A DNA stretch of 59,056 nucleotides from CALMEH01 sp964548225 (lineage in GTDB: Bacteria; Acidobacteriota; Blastocatellia; Pyrinomonadales; Pyrinomonadaceae): the NCBI GenBank assembly GCA_964548225.1, contig CAZJQP010000022.1, positions 1 to 59,056 on the forward strand, in the 5' to 3' direction. This document shows, piece after piece, positions 1 to 7,010 of the stretch (positions are counted from its first letter, which is position 1; the number at the start of each line of letters is the position of its first letter). Position numbers and translations under genes: made by a program. The notes beneath the pieces were generated by a model. It had not been told where the DNA came from. It worked only from the letters and a program-made list of their open reading frames with translations, and searched no databases.

Positions 1-358
1 ATTGAAAATGCTCGCTTGAGAATAAGGTTATGAATTATGCACAGGCTTCAATTAATACTAGCATTTTTTATATCTCGAAATAAACACTTTTTTTCGCAAG
101 AATAAAAAAATTATTCTTTGTTGATATGAGAAAGGTTGCTAAAGGGGAAACAGACTTTCATACGCAAACCTTTGTTTATATTACAAACCGTTTGCCGAAT
201 GCAACCGTCCGAATGGAAAGCGTAGGGCTTATTCTAACTTTGAATAAGCCGGATGGAAAGCGAAACAAACTTTTTCAAATTTCGCGCTTTGCGCCGTAAT
301 TGTGCTATAATCAGCCTAAAATGCTTTTTTACACTTTATTTTAACGGAGAAATTTTTA
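1..358. other. Gene-free left edge and aldolase upstream region
   Basis: I see no supportable coding region here. Two direct repeats of a 14-base motif (CCGAATGGAAAGCG at 209-222 and CCGGATGGAAAGCG at 249-262) flank a 9-bp hairpin (arms 226-234 and 242-250, 7-base loop) with no T-tract, so it is not an obvious terminator. The block may be a leader or regulatory element of the aldolase gene or a remnant of a dispersed repeat; nothing seen decides between these. Confidence 0.4.
303..311 (+). promoter_or_regulatory. Extended -10 promoter of the aldolase gene
   Basis: TGCTATAAT matches the extended -10 consensus of housekeeping sigma factors, 48 bases before the aldolase start. No good -35 hexamer is seen at 16-18 bases, as expected for extended -10 promoters. 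The same GCTATAAT core precedes the Nfu gene (7440-7445) and, on the minus strand, the ECF sigma gene at 32729 (33316-33321). Confidence 0.55.
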
Positions 359-1429
359 ATGGCTTTTGATTACAGCAAGATTCAAGAACTTCTCGGCGAC
401 GATGCCGAAACACTTTTAGGACATACTTCAACCACGATTTCCAAAGACCTTCTGCACGTCCCGAGCGGCGATTTTGTTGATCGCGTTTGGAAAGATTCAG
501 ACCGAAGTCCGGCAGTTTTGCGGGCGATTCAGACGCTTTTCGACAATGGACGATTAGCAAAAACGGGCTATCTTTCGATTTTGCCGGTTGACCAAGGCAT
601 CGAACATTCGGCAGGCGCGTCGTTTGCCCCGAACCCGATTCTTTTCGATCCCGACAAAATCGTTGAACTCGCTGTCGAAGGCGGTTGCAATGCGGTTGCT
701 TCGACATTCGGCGTTTTGGGAGCAGTCGCCAGAAAATATGCTCATAAAATTCCGTTTATCGTGAAAATCAATCATAACGAACTTTTAACGCATCCGAATA
801 AATTTGACCAAGTTATGTTCGGCACAATCGAGCAAGCCAGAAATATGGGCGCGGTCGCCGTCGGCGCGACAATCTATTTCGGTTCGGACGAATCAACACG
901 CCAAATCACCGAAGTTTCCGAAGCCTTTGCTTACGCGCACGAACTCGGAATGGCAACGATTCTTTGGTGTTATTTGCGAAATTCGGCTTTCAAAACCGAA
1001 AACGGCGATATGCACGAAGCGGCGGATTTGACTTCGCAAGCAAATCATCTCGGCGTTACGATTCAAGCCGACATCATCAAACAAAAACTCCCGACGCGCA
1101 ACGGCGGCTACACCGCACTCGGCAAAGGTTACGGCAAAACACACGACAAAGTTTATTCGGAACTTTCGAGCGAAAATCCGATTGATTTGGTTCGCTATCA
1201 AGTCGCAAATTGCTATATGGGACGCTGTGGTTTAATTAATTCCGGCGGCGAATCGAAAGGCGCGGGCGATCTTGCGGCGGCTGTTCGCACCGCAGTCATC
1301 AACAAACGCGGCGGCGGAATGGGTTTGATTTCAGGTCGTAAAGCCTTTCAACGTCCGACGGCTGAAGGCGTTCAACTGCTTAATGCAATTCAAGACGTTT
1401 ATCTCTCGAAAGACGTTACTGTTGCCTAA
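359..1429 (+). CDS. fbaB: Class I fructose-bisphosphate aldolase (FbaB/DhnA family)
   Basis: The 356-residue protein is full length for the bacterial FbaB group of class I aldolases, which cleave or form fructose-1,6-bisphosphate in the cytoplasm through a lysine Schiff base. The region ADIIKQKLP (about 237-245) aligns by eye with the E. coli FbaB active-site strand, making Lys241 the likely Schiff-base residue. NPIDLVRYQVANCYMGR (274-289) and the phosphate-binding segment around SGGESKGAGD (295-304) are also typical. GGAG at 346-349 lies about nine bases before the ATG and supports this start. The gene is monocistronic: it has its own extended -10 promoter and is followed at once by a strong terminator. 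No class II aldolase is visible in the window. Confidence 0.95.
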   Translation: MAFDYSKIQELLGDDAETLLGHTSTTISKDLLHVPSGDFVDRVWKDSDRSPAVLRAIQTLFDNGRLAKTGYLSILPVDQGIEHSAGASFAPNPILFDPDKIVELAVEGGCNAVASTFGVLGAVARKYAHKIPFIVKINHNELLTHPNKFDQVMFGTIEQARNMGAVAVGATIYFGSDESTRQITEVSEAFAYAHELGMATILWCYLRNSAFKTENGDMHEAADLTSQANHLGVTIQADIIKQKLPTRNGGYTALGKGYGKTHDKVYSELSSENPIDLVRYQVANCYMGRCGLINSGGESKGAGDLAAAVRTAVINKRGGGMGLISGRKAFQRPTAEGVQLLNAIQDVYLSKDVTVA

Positions 1430-1452
1430 GATATTCAAAATTAACGCAATCG

Positions 1453-1480
1453 AAAGACGGGAAATTTTCCCGTCTTTTTT
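1453..1480 (+). terminator. Intrinsic terminator after the aldolase gene
   Basis: An 11-bp stem (1453-1463 with 1467-1477, AAAGACGGGAA and its complement) around a 3-base loop is followed by a T-run. It sits 24 bases after the aldolase stop. Confidence 0.9.
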
Positions 1481-1610
1481 ATTTGTTTTGCAAACAACAA
1501 AAAAAAATTTATTTTTTCTGAATCCGATTTAAATCCTTCATCGAAATCATCATCAAAGGGCAGGAGATGCCTTTAGAATTTAATCAAAAAAATAAGAGGA
1601 AAAATATATA

Positions 1611-2150
1611 ATGAAAAATTTAGCTATTGCGATTTTGATGGTTACAGGTGTGTTCGTTTTCGGGTTAAGCAGTGTTTCGGCACAAATGAATAATGACGCT
1701 AAGAAAAAGAGCGTTGTGGAAATTGCTGTCGGTTCAAGCGATCACACAACTCTGGTTGCGGCAGTCAAAGCCGCCGGTTTGGTTGAAACTTTATCAGGCA
1801 AAGGACCTTTCACGGTTTTTGCACCAACGAATGCCGCATTTGGCGCACTTCCGGCAGGAACTGTCGAAACGCTTTTGAAAACTGAAAACAAAGGTTTGTT
1901 GACAACCGTTCTGACATATCACGTTGTTGCCGGAAATTTTGATTCAAAAGCAATTTTGAAAGCAATCAAAAAAGGCAAAGGTAAAGCAACTTTGAAAACT
2001 GTTCAAGGCGGCACTTTGACTGCAAAATTAGATGGTTCTTCGGTTGTTTTGATGGATGAAAAAGGCGGGATGTCAAAAGTTTCGGTTGTTGACCTGAAAG
2101 GCTCAAACGGAGTAATTCACGTTATTGATACAGTTGTTATGCCTAAGTAA
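1611..2150 (+). CDS. Secreted fasciclin (FAS1) domain protein
   Basis: The 179-residue protein begins with a signal peptide (MKNLAIAILMVTGVFVFG..., cleavage after VSAQ near residue 25). One fasciclin domain follows, about residues 40-178. Diagnostic stretches are GPFTVFAPTNAAFGALP (about 64-80, the FAS1 H1 motif), LTYHVVAGNF, and the C-terminal SNGVIHVIDTVVMPK (H2 motif). Single-domain FAS1 proteins are exported adhesion or matrix proteins in many bacteria; the ligand here is unknown. The ribosome site is a purine-rich AAGAGGAAAA ahead of the ATG at 1611. A strong terminator follows, so it appears to be its own transcription unit. Confidence 0.92.
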   Translation: MKNLAIAILMVTGVFVFGLSSVSAQMNNDAKKKSVVEIAVGSSDHTTLVAAVKAAGLVETLSGKGPFTVFAPTNAAFGALPAGTVETLLKTENKGLLTTVLTYHVVAGNFDSKAILKAIKKGKGKATLKTVQGGTLTAKLDGSSVVLMDEKGGMSKVSVVDLKGSNGVIHVIDTVVMPK

Positions 2151-2181
2151 ATAAGTTCTCCTTTCTTTATTTCAAGGCTAA

Positions 2182-2215
2182 AAAAAGCGCGTCTGACACA
2201 AGACGCGCTTTTTTT
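2182..2215 (+). terminator. Intrinsic terminator after the fasciclin gene
   Basis: A 13-bp stem rich in GCGCGTCT (2182-2194 with 2201-2213), a 6-base loop and a T-run. Because both the A- and T-runs pair, it could work in both directions. Confidence 0.92.
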
Positions 2216-2289
2216 GTTCGTTTGAATCCAAAAATCTCAAGCTGACGAAAAATCTTTGGTTTTACCAAAATCAAACAGGAGATTATGTT

Positions 2290-2745
2290 ATGAAAAGTTT
2301 ATTTTTGAAATATTTTTCGTTGGCAGTTTTTGCTGTCGTTTTGTTTTCCGCGTCGTCCGCTTTTGCCCAAATGAAGGAAAAAACTCTTTACGAAAGGCTC
2401 GGCGGTTATGATGCTTTGGCGGCTGTTACGGATGATTTTGCGGCACGTCTCGCAACCGACAAAAAGTTAGGCAAATTTTTCGTTGGTTTGAGCGATGATT
2501 CGATGAAAAAATTGCGTCAGCACGTTATTGATTTTCTTTGTCTGGCAACGGGCGGACCGTGCGCTTATACGGGGCGCGATATGAAACTCGTCCACACCGG
2601 ACTCGAAATTACCAAAGAAGAATGGGACATCAGCGTCAAACATCTCGTTGCCACGCTTGATAAATTTAAAGTTCCCGAAAAAGAGAAAAAAGAAGTTCTC
2701 GATGCTGTCGGCAGTTTGGAAAAAGACATTGTCGAGAAAAAGTAA
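2290..2745 (+). CDS. glbN: Exported truncated hemoglobin, group I-like, with non-canonical distal pocket
   Basis: This 151-residue protein has a signal peptide (MKSLFLKYFSLAVFAVVLFS, cleavage after SSAFAQ near 27) followed by a globin of the truncated group I type. LYERLGGYDAL (33-43), the GGP turn (88-90), YTG (93-95) and the proximal histidine in KLVHTG (His102) are family hallmarks. Aligned by eye to M. tuberculosis trHbN, the distal residues differ: Tyr-B10 falls on Ala51 and Gln-E11 on Val79. Those two residues normally hold bound oxygen and support NO dioxygenation. Cys84 and Cys91 flank the GGP turn and could form a disulfide after export. Most truncated hemoglobins are cytoplasmic, so the export signal is also unusual. 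The likely site is the periplasm; the function (gas sensing, heme handling, peroxide chemistry) is unknown. Confidence 0.88.
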   Translation: MKSLFLKYFSLAVFAVVLFSASSAFAQMKEKTLYERLGGYDALAAVTDDFAARLATDKKLGKFFVGLSDDSMKKLRQHVIDFLCLATGGPCAYTGRDMKLVHTGLEITKEEWDISVKHLVATLDKFKVPEKEKKEVLDAVGSLEKDIVEKK

Positions 2746-2788
2746 AAAGCCGACTAATGCTAACGAAAGTTTTTTAATTTTTGAGTCC

Positions 2789-2798
2789 NNNNNNNNNN
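2789..2798. other. Assembly gap (10 N)
   Basis: Ten Ns stand between the hemoglobin gene and a GGTGAAAA tandem repeat. The true length and sequence are unknown. The repeat next to it probably broke the assembly. Confidence 0.98.
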
Positions 2799-2882
2799 AA
2801 AGGTGAAAAGGTGAAAAGGTGAAAAAGTTTGATTGACTTTTGCTTAACCAACTTTTTCACTTTTACCCTTTTTCACTTTTTA
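2799..2882. repeat. Inverted short-unit repeat at convergent gene ends (GTGAAAA type)
   Basis: Tandem GGTGAAAA units (three or more, starting at the gap) are mirrored after about 20 bases by TTTTTCACTTTTACCC-type units, giving an imperfect long hairpin. It lies between the converging hemoglobin and metallo-hydrolase genes and overlaps the end of the latter. It probably acts as a bidirectional terminator. Related repeats occur at 36564-36642, 41621-41700 and 56551-56630. Confidence 0.7.
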
Positions 2883-3778
2883 GAAGAACTTTTATAAATC
2901 GTTTCAATCCAAAAATCCGTCTTGATAAAACCTTCGCCCCACGCTTTGTATTTTTCGGGGAAACCTGTCTTTTTGATTTCGTCGAGCGATTTATTTTGCT
3001 TCATCCCATCTTGGACGATTTTCGCCGTTTCGACGAGCATTTGATGATAATTTTTTAAATCGTCAAGCGTCGAAATCGCGCCGTGTCCGGGAATTAGTTT
3101 TGCATCTGCCGGAATTTGTTTGATGAGTGCGGCGATATTGTTCGTCAAACCTTGCACGCTTCCGCCGTTTTCCAAATCAACAAACGGAAAGCGTCCGACA
3201 AAGAAATTATCGCCGAAATGGACGACATTTGATTTCATAAAAAATATAACCGTGTCGCCGTCCGTGTGTCCGTTCGGAAAATGCACGGCGCGGACTTCTT
3301 CGCCCGCAAAATGGATTGACATCTGTTCGGTGTAAGTTATCATCGGCAGAGCGTATTCGGGATACGGCTCGGTTTTGCGCCCGAAAACCGTGTTGATTTG
3401 CGAAAGCCGCGTTCGCACGTTTTTATGTGCGACGATTATCGAATCTTTGCCGAAAAATTGATTGCCTTCCGTGTGATCGCCGTGCCAATGCGTGTTGAAA
3501 ATAAATTTCGGCTTTTCCGCGCCCAATTCCTTCAAAGCATCGCGCAATTTTTCGCTGACGGTTTTGTAATCGTCGTCAACAATCAAAATTCCTTCGCTGC
3601 CGACCAATGCGCCGACGTTTCCGCCGCGCCCTTGAAGCAGATAAACATTGCCATTGACTTTGGTTGTTTTGACCGTAACATCTTGCTTATTTTCAAAATG
3701 CCGATTGTCGCCGTGCGCCGAAACGCTGATTGCCAAAAGACTTACTGAAATTATTAAAGACAGAAACTTTTTCATCAT
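2873..3778 (-). CDS. Secreted MBL-fold metallo-hydrolase
   Basis: The 301-residue protein has an N-terminal signal peptide (MMKKFLSLIISVSLLAISVSA) and a metallo-beta-lactamase fold. Metal ligands are seen in order: His97, His99, Asp101 and His102 in THWHGDH, His171 in FPNGHTDGD, Asp190 in FGDNF, and His232 in PGHG. The HxHxDH set predicts a binuclear zinc site. The GHTDGD motif and exported form resemble the SoxH/quinoprotein-relay and subclass B-like group. Substrate cannot be inferred, and beta-lactamase activity should not be assumed. A 26-bp hairpin (3794-3863) sits directly upstream in the mRNA leader and no Shine-Dalgarno sequence is seen between it and the ATG. The start could equally be the second Met at 3775. 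Confidence 0.88.
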   Translation of the reverse strand: MMKKFLSLIISVSLLAISVSAHGDNRHFENKQDVTVKTTKVNGNVYLLQGRGGNVGALVGSEGILIVDDDYKTVSEKLRDALKELGAEKPKFIFNTHWHGDHTEGNQFFGKDSIIVAHKNVRTRLSQINTVFGRKTEPYPEYALPMITYTEQMSIHFAGEEVRAVHFPNGHTDGDTVIFFMKSNVVHFGDNFFVGRFPFVDLENGGSVQGLTNNIAALIKQIPADAKLIPGHGAISTLDDLKNYHQMLVETAKIVQDGMKQNKSLDEIKKTGFPEKYKAWGEGFIKTDFWIETIYKSSSKK

Positions 3779-3793
3779 TTTATTCTATACAGG

Positions 3794-3863
3794 CAGAAAC
3801 ACGACTGTAAAGGAGTGTGCTAAAAGCGAGCCTATAACACACTTCTTTACAGTCGTGTTTCTG
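3794..3863. repeat. 26-bp near-perfect inverted repeat in the metallo-hydrolase leader
   Basis: Arms 3794-3819 and 3838-3863 match over 26 bases with one mismatch (a G-T pair at 3813) around an 18-base loop. It lies between two minus-strand hydrolase genes, ending 7 bases before the stop of the upstream one and starting 15 bases before the start of the downstream one. There is no T-run directly after either arm, so it is not a classical terminator. It may be a small MITE-like insertion, an mRNA processing site or a regulatory leader. Confidence 0.8.
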
Positions 3864-3869
3864 TATTTC

Positions 3870-4562
3870 TTACAAAAATCTTCCCTGCGTCATCTGATAA
3901 ACTCCGGTCAAAAACGGATTCGTCCGTCGTTCGTGTCCGATGGTCGTTTCGCGCCCGTGTCCCGAATAAACCGTAAAATCATCGCCGAGCGTCAGGATTT
4001 TATTTTCAATCGAATCCATCAGTTGTTCAAAATTCCCGCCCGGCAAATCCGTCCGCCCAATCGAACCTTCAAACAGACAATCGCCGACGAAAACTTTTTT
4101 ATGAGTTTCTTCCGCCATTACGATATGTCCGCGAGTATGACCCGGACAATGCAAAATCTTAAAGCGTAAATTTCCGACTTCATAAATCTCGCCATCTATC
4201 CAATTTCTTGTTAATTGCGGCGGTTTTTCGTATTCAAAACCGAGGATTTTCAACTGGTGTTGCGGAATCCCTAAGAACAAAGGCTGTTCCGGCAAGCCGT
4301 AATATAAATCTTCATCGCCTTTGTTCAAAAAGACTTCCGCCTTTGGAAATCTTTTATGCAAAGCGGTAGTTCCGCCGATATGGTCAAAATGCGCGTGCGT
4401 CAAAGTTATCGCTTGAAGCTCGTAATTATTGTCGTTCAGAAACGAAACAATCGCGTCCGATTGCTCGCCCGGATCAATGCAAATCGCCTTTCGTGTGTCT
4501 CCACAAACGACAACCCGCGTGTTTTGTTGAAAAGGTGTTAGGACAAAAGTTTCGATAATCAT
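3870..4562 (-). CDS. MBL-fold hydrolase, glyoxalase II-like (GloC/YcbL type)
   Basis: From the ATG at 4562 the protein is 230 residues, the usual size of the short glyoxalase II-like MBL proteins that hydrolyse S-lactoylglutathione or related thioesters. Metal ligands are His56, His58, Asp60 and His61 (THAHFDHIGG), His142 (CPGHTRGH), Asp161 (GDCLFEGSIGRTDLPGG) and His202 (SGHG). The EGSIGRTDLPGG stretch is diagnostic for this subgroup. A longer reading frame to 4775 exists, but the extra 71 residues overlap the upstream gene in another frame and look non-coding. The start codon overlaps the stop of the preceding small gene as ATGA, so translation is probably coupled. Confidence 0.9.
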   Translation of the reverse strand: MIIETFVLTPFQQNTRVVVCGDTRKAICIDPGEQSDAIVSFLNDNNYELQAITLTHAHFDHIGGTTALHKRFPKAEVFLNKGDEDLYYGLPEQPLFLGIPQHQLKILGFEYEKPPQLTRNWIDGEIYEVGNLRFKILHCPGHTRGHIVMAEETHKKVFVGDCLFEGSIGRTDLPGGNFEQLMDSIENKILTLGDDFTVYSGHGRETTIGHERRTNPFLTGVYQMTQGRFL

Positions 4563-4843
4563 TCGTATAATTTTTCCAAATATTTTTCCGCGTCGAAATC
4601 TGCGGTTTTGCGGTCTTTCAAAACAAATAAAATCGCTTGCCGGTAAGTTTCCGCCGTCGGTTTGCCGGTAAAACACGGCGTTTCGATTTCGGAAAGCGAA
4701 AGGTAACTGACCAAAATGCCGAGAAGCATCCAAAGCAGCGTTTCTTCTGTTGTGCCAATCGGATTGTGTTTGCAAATAATCTCTCGCTCAACACGGATTT
4801 TTTCGCAAATTTCGGCAAATTTTTCTTCACTGATTTCGTTCAC
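4559..4843 (-). CDS. Hypothetical 94-residue protein, coupled to the GloC-like gene
   Basis: I do not recognise the family. It is a small, mostly helical, acidic protein with a hydrophobic middle (LLWMLLGILVSYLSL, about 37-51) that may be a buried helix or a single membrane helix, and two cysteines (24 and 57). Its stop overlaps the start of the downstream hydrolase by four bases (ATGA), the tightest form of operon coupling, which suggests a shared role or stoichiometry. Codon usage looks like the neighbours. No clear ribosome site precedes the start. Confidence 0.65.
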   Translation of the reverse strand: MNEISEEKFAEICEKIRVEREIICKHNPIGTTEETLLWMLLGILVSYLSLSEIETPCFTGKPTAETYRQAILFVLKDRKTADFDAEKYLEKLYE

Positions 4844-4922
4844 TTTTTCTATTTAACCACAAATGCCGTTTTGATACATTGTGAACTAAAACAAGACATC
4901 AGACTGAACAAAATTAATAATC

Positions 4923-4939
4923 TGTATGAAATAGATACA
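4923..4939. promoter_or_regulatory. Dyad TGTAT-N7-ATACA, candidate activator site
   Basis: This dyad lies 79-94 bases upstream of the -24 element of the sigma-54 promoter at 5017. That is where enhancer-binding proteins commonly bind. No activator is identified, so the role is inferred from position and symmetry only. Confidence 0.35.
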
Positions 4940-5016
4940 TTTTCAGTTTGCAGTTTATTTCTACTTAAACTCCATATTTACAGCTTTTGCACAGAAAAAT
5001 TACAATTTCATAGTTT

Positions 5017-5031
5017 TGGCACGGTGGTTGC
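5017..5031 (+). promoter_or_regulatory. Sigma-54 (RpoN) promoter
   Basis: TGGCACGGTGGTTGC matches the -24/-12 consensus (TGGCACG-N4-TTGC) at every fixed position, with GG at 5018-5019 and GC at 5030-5031 exactly ten bases apart. The predicted start is near 5043. No open reading frame follows on the plus strand before the terminator at 5290-5319, so it should drive a non-coding transcript. Confidence 0.7.
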
Positions 5032-5042
5032 CCTTATTCAAA

Positions 5043-5319
5043 AGCGATAATTAGGTTATCAAATCATTTTCGGGTTAAGGGCAATCTGAAGGAACAAGGC
5101 AGGTTTTACGAACAAGGGCAGGTTTTAATAAGCAAAGGTAAATATCAGGGACTTGTAAGTTTTTTTTGCAAGTGGGTCATTGAAAAGCAAAATTATTCTT
5201 AACGATAGCTATTTAATACGAGTGAACTTTCATTACACCTTCTAATCTCATATCTCAAATCGTTTGCAAATTTTGCTTTTCAAAAAATTACCGGAAACTT
5301 CGGTTTCCGGTTTTTTTTT
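5043..5319 (+). ncRNA. Candidate sigma-54-dependent structured non-coding RNA
   Basis: About 275 bases lie between a sigma-54 promoter and a strong intrinsic terminator. The plus strand contains no ATG here and only trivial GTG/TTG frames. Elements in order: a small hairpin (5046-5060, GATAA/TTATC); a purine-rich stretch (5088-5151) with seven AGG trinucleotides including a tandem pair of AACAAGG(G)CAGGTTTTA repeats (5093-5108 and 5111-5127); a perfect 14-bp inverted repeat (5181-5194 with 5269-5282); and the UUCG-capped terminator. The exposed AGG motifs recall protein-titrating or ribosome-site-mimicking RNAs, which is inference only. An alternative is an untranslated remnant region with chance motifs, but promoter, structure and terminator lie in the right order. 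Confidence 0.45.
5290..5319. terminator. UUCG-tetraloop terminator, bidirectional
   Basis: A perfect 9-bp stem ACCGGAAAC/GTTTCCGGT (5290-5298, 5303-5311) is closed by a TTCG tetraloop with a C-G closing pair. Nine Ts follow on the plus strand; on the minus strand it is followed by AATTTTTTG. It can end the candidate RNA from the left. It lies just past the stop of the GNAT gene, which converges from the right. Confidence 0.9.
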
Positions 5320-5321
5320 GG

Positions 5322-5768
5322 TTAAATCATTTCTTCATACATCAAATAATACGAACTTTCCATTCCGAGTTTTTCATAAACTCGTTGGGCATTCGTGTTT
5401 TCTTTTTCAACATAAAGACGAAAACCACAGACATTTTTTGATCTTTCGGCGGTGGCTTTAACATATTCATACAAAAACCGATAGATGCTTCGCCCACGAT
5501 ATTCCGGCAAAATATAAACGCTCTGAATCCACCAAAACCAAGCATTCCGCCAATCGCTCCATTCAAACGTAATCATCAAACCGCCGACGATTTTTCCGTC
5601 TTCTTCCGCAACTACATAAAAACCTTTCTTTTCATCTTCAAAAACCGCTTCAACGCCCTGTTGCAAAACGTCCGAATCTAATTTTTTGCCTTCGGTTTCC
5701 ATTGCCATCGCTTGATTAAATTCGACCAAAGCCGGCGCATCCTGTTTTTCTGCAATCCGAATATTCAT
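5322..5768 (-). CDS. GNAT family N-acetyltransferase
   Basis: The 148-residue protein is a single GNAT domain, which transfers an acetyl group from acetyl-CoA to an amine. The acetyl-CoA pyrophosphate loop is PEYRGRSIYRFL (about 89-100), a form of the R/Q-x-x-G-x-G/A motif. It follows the beta-4 strand WIQSVYIL, and the C-terminal signature NTNAQRVYEKLGM (about 124-136) is typical. The substrate is not predictable. It is transcribed alone and ends at the shared UUCG terminator. Confidence 0.9.
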   Translation of the reverse strand: MNIRIAEKQDAPALVEFNQAMAMETEGKKLDSDVLQQGVEAVFEDEKKGFYVVAEEDGKIVGGLMITFEWSDWRNAWFWWIQSVYILPEYRGRSIYRFLYEYVKATAERSKNVCGFRLYVEKENTNAQRVYEKLGMESSYYLMYEEMI

Positions 5769-5842
5769 AATTTTCGCTTGACGAAACTGCGTCTGTTCTC
5801 TACTCTAAAATGTTTTGCCATTCGGCATCTGAAATTTATTTT

Positions 5843-6802
5843 ATGAAACTTCGCATACTTTATCACGGAAATTGCTTCGACGGCGTTTCATCTGCCGCGA
5901 TTTTTACTAAATTTTATCAAAAAAACATTAACGAAAACGCCGATGTTTTTTACACGCCGACAATGCACCGCGCCGGAAATGCTTTTGACCGCGAACAATT
6001 CGACGGCGACGAAAACGCGATTGTTGATTTCAAATATTGTCCCGACGAACGCTTGAATTGGTGGTTTGACCATCATCAATCGGCGTTTTTGTCTGAAGCG
6101 GACGAAGCACACTTTCGCGCCGACACGAGCGGCAAAAAATTTCTCGACACGACGAGCAAATCCTGCGCCGAATTTATTGCGCGAATCGCCAAGGAAAAAT
6201 TTGGTTTTGAAGACGAATCTTTAGCGGAATTGATCGAATGGGCGCATATTATTGACGGTGCATTGTATGAATCTCCGGCGCAATGTGTTGAGCTTCGTTC
6301 GTCGGCACTAAAATTGATGCAGGTCATCGAAGGCGAAAAAGATATTGCATTTGTTGAAAAAATTATTCGCTGGCTGACTGAAAAATCTTTGGATGAAATC
6401 GTCGAAAGCGAAGAAATTCAAGCGAAATTAAAACCGATTTTGGAACAGCATTGGAACACGGTCGAATTAATCAAAGAAAACTCAAAATACGAACGCGGCG
6501 TGGTCGAATTCGATTTAACCGAATATCCGATTGAAGGTTACAACAAATTTATTCCGTATTATTTTTATCCCGAAACTACTTACAATGTTTCGCTGACGCG
6601 CAGTTCGTTTCGCACAAAAATCTCGGTTGGTTCAAATCCTTGGTCGCCGCGTCCGCGAACGCATAACATCGCCGAAATCTGCGAAAAATACGGCGGCGGC
6701 GGACACGCCGTTGTTGGCGCGGTTTCGCTTAAACCGGAAGATTTGGAACTCGGCAAAAAATATATGCGCGAAATTATCGAACGGCTTCAATTCAACGATT
6801 AA
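5843..6802 (+). CDS. DHH-family phosphoesterase
   Basis: From the ATG at 5843 the product is 319 residues. The DHH signature is Asp76-His77-His78 (WWFDHHQS), an upstream metal-binding Asp lies in CFDG (10-13) and a further acidic motif in DFKY (62-65). The C-terminal DHHA1-like GGGGH motif (about 284-288) completes the substrate cleft. Such proteins include oligoribonuclease/pAp phosphatases and cyclic-dinucleotide phosphodiesterases; this one lacks extra sensory or CBS domains and is cytoplasmic. The start at 5843 gives a family-like N-terminus (MKLRILYHGNCFDG); an ATG at 5810 would add 11 atypical residues. Neither start has a clear Shine-Dalgarno sequence. Confidence 0.85.
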   Translation: MKLRILYHGNCFDGVSSAAIFTKFYQKNINENADVFYTPTMHRAGNAFDREQFDGDENAIVDFKYCPDERLNWWFDHHQSAFLSEADEAHFRADTSGKKFLDTTSKSCAEFIARIAKEKFGFEDESLAELIEWAHIIDGALYESPAQCVELRSSALKLMQVIEGEKDIAFVEKIIRWLTEKSLDEIVESEEIQAKLKPILEQHWNTVELIKENSKYERGVVEFDLTEYPIEGYNKFIPYYFYPETTYNVSLTRSSFRTKISVGSNPWSPRPRTHNIAEICEKYGGGGHAVVGAVSLKPEDLELGKKYMREIIERLQFND

Positions 6803-7010
6803 TTATTTTTTTAACGCAAAGCCACAAAGATTTACTTTTGCTTTTTTATTTCTTGCCATTTTACCGAAATAGAGTTACTATAAATTGCATTCCTTAAAAA
6901 GCAGTTTGAAAGTTTGTAAGCGTATTGAGTTCCGGTTTTAGTTTTTTCGGAACAATAGACAAAACGAACGGAAGTTTTAACTTTGAGAATAGAAAACGGA
7001 GGTAGTTTTT

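Noticed and set aside
2799..2882. Possible CRISPR-like array because of evenly spaced GTGAAAA units
   Set aside because: The units are too short and contiguous without spacers, and no cas genes are present. They form an inverted repeat.
2873..3778. Calling the exported metallo-hydrolase a beta-lactamase resistance gene
   Set aside because: The HxHxDH site is shared by many hydrolases and no residues specific to antibiotic hydrolysis could be verified by eye.
3870..4775. Longer version of the GloC-like hydrolase starting at 4775
   Set aside because: The extra 71 residues overlap the upstream gene out of frame and have no family character. The ATGA junction at 4562 explains the start better.
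4637..5050. Open frame on the plus strand antisense to the small coupled gene
   Set aside because: It overlaps a supported minus-strand gene, is rich in Phe/Arg as expected from antisense reading of Lys/Glu-rich coding DNA, and has no ribosome site.
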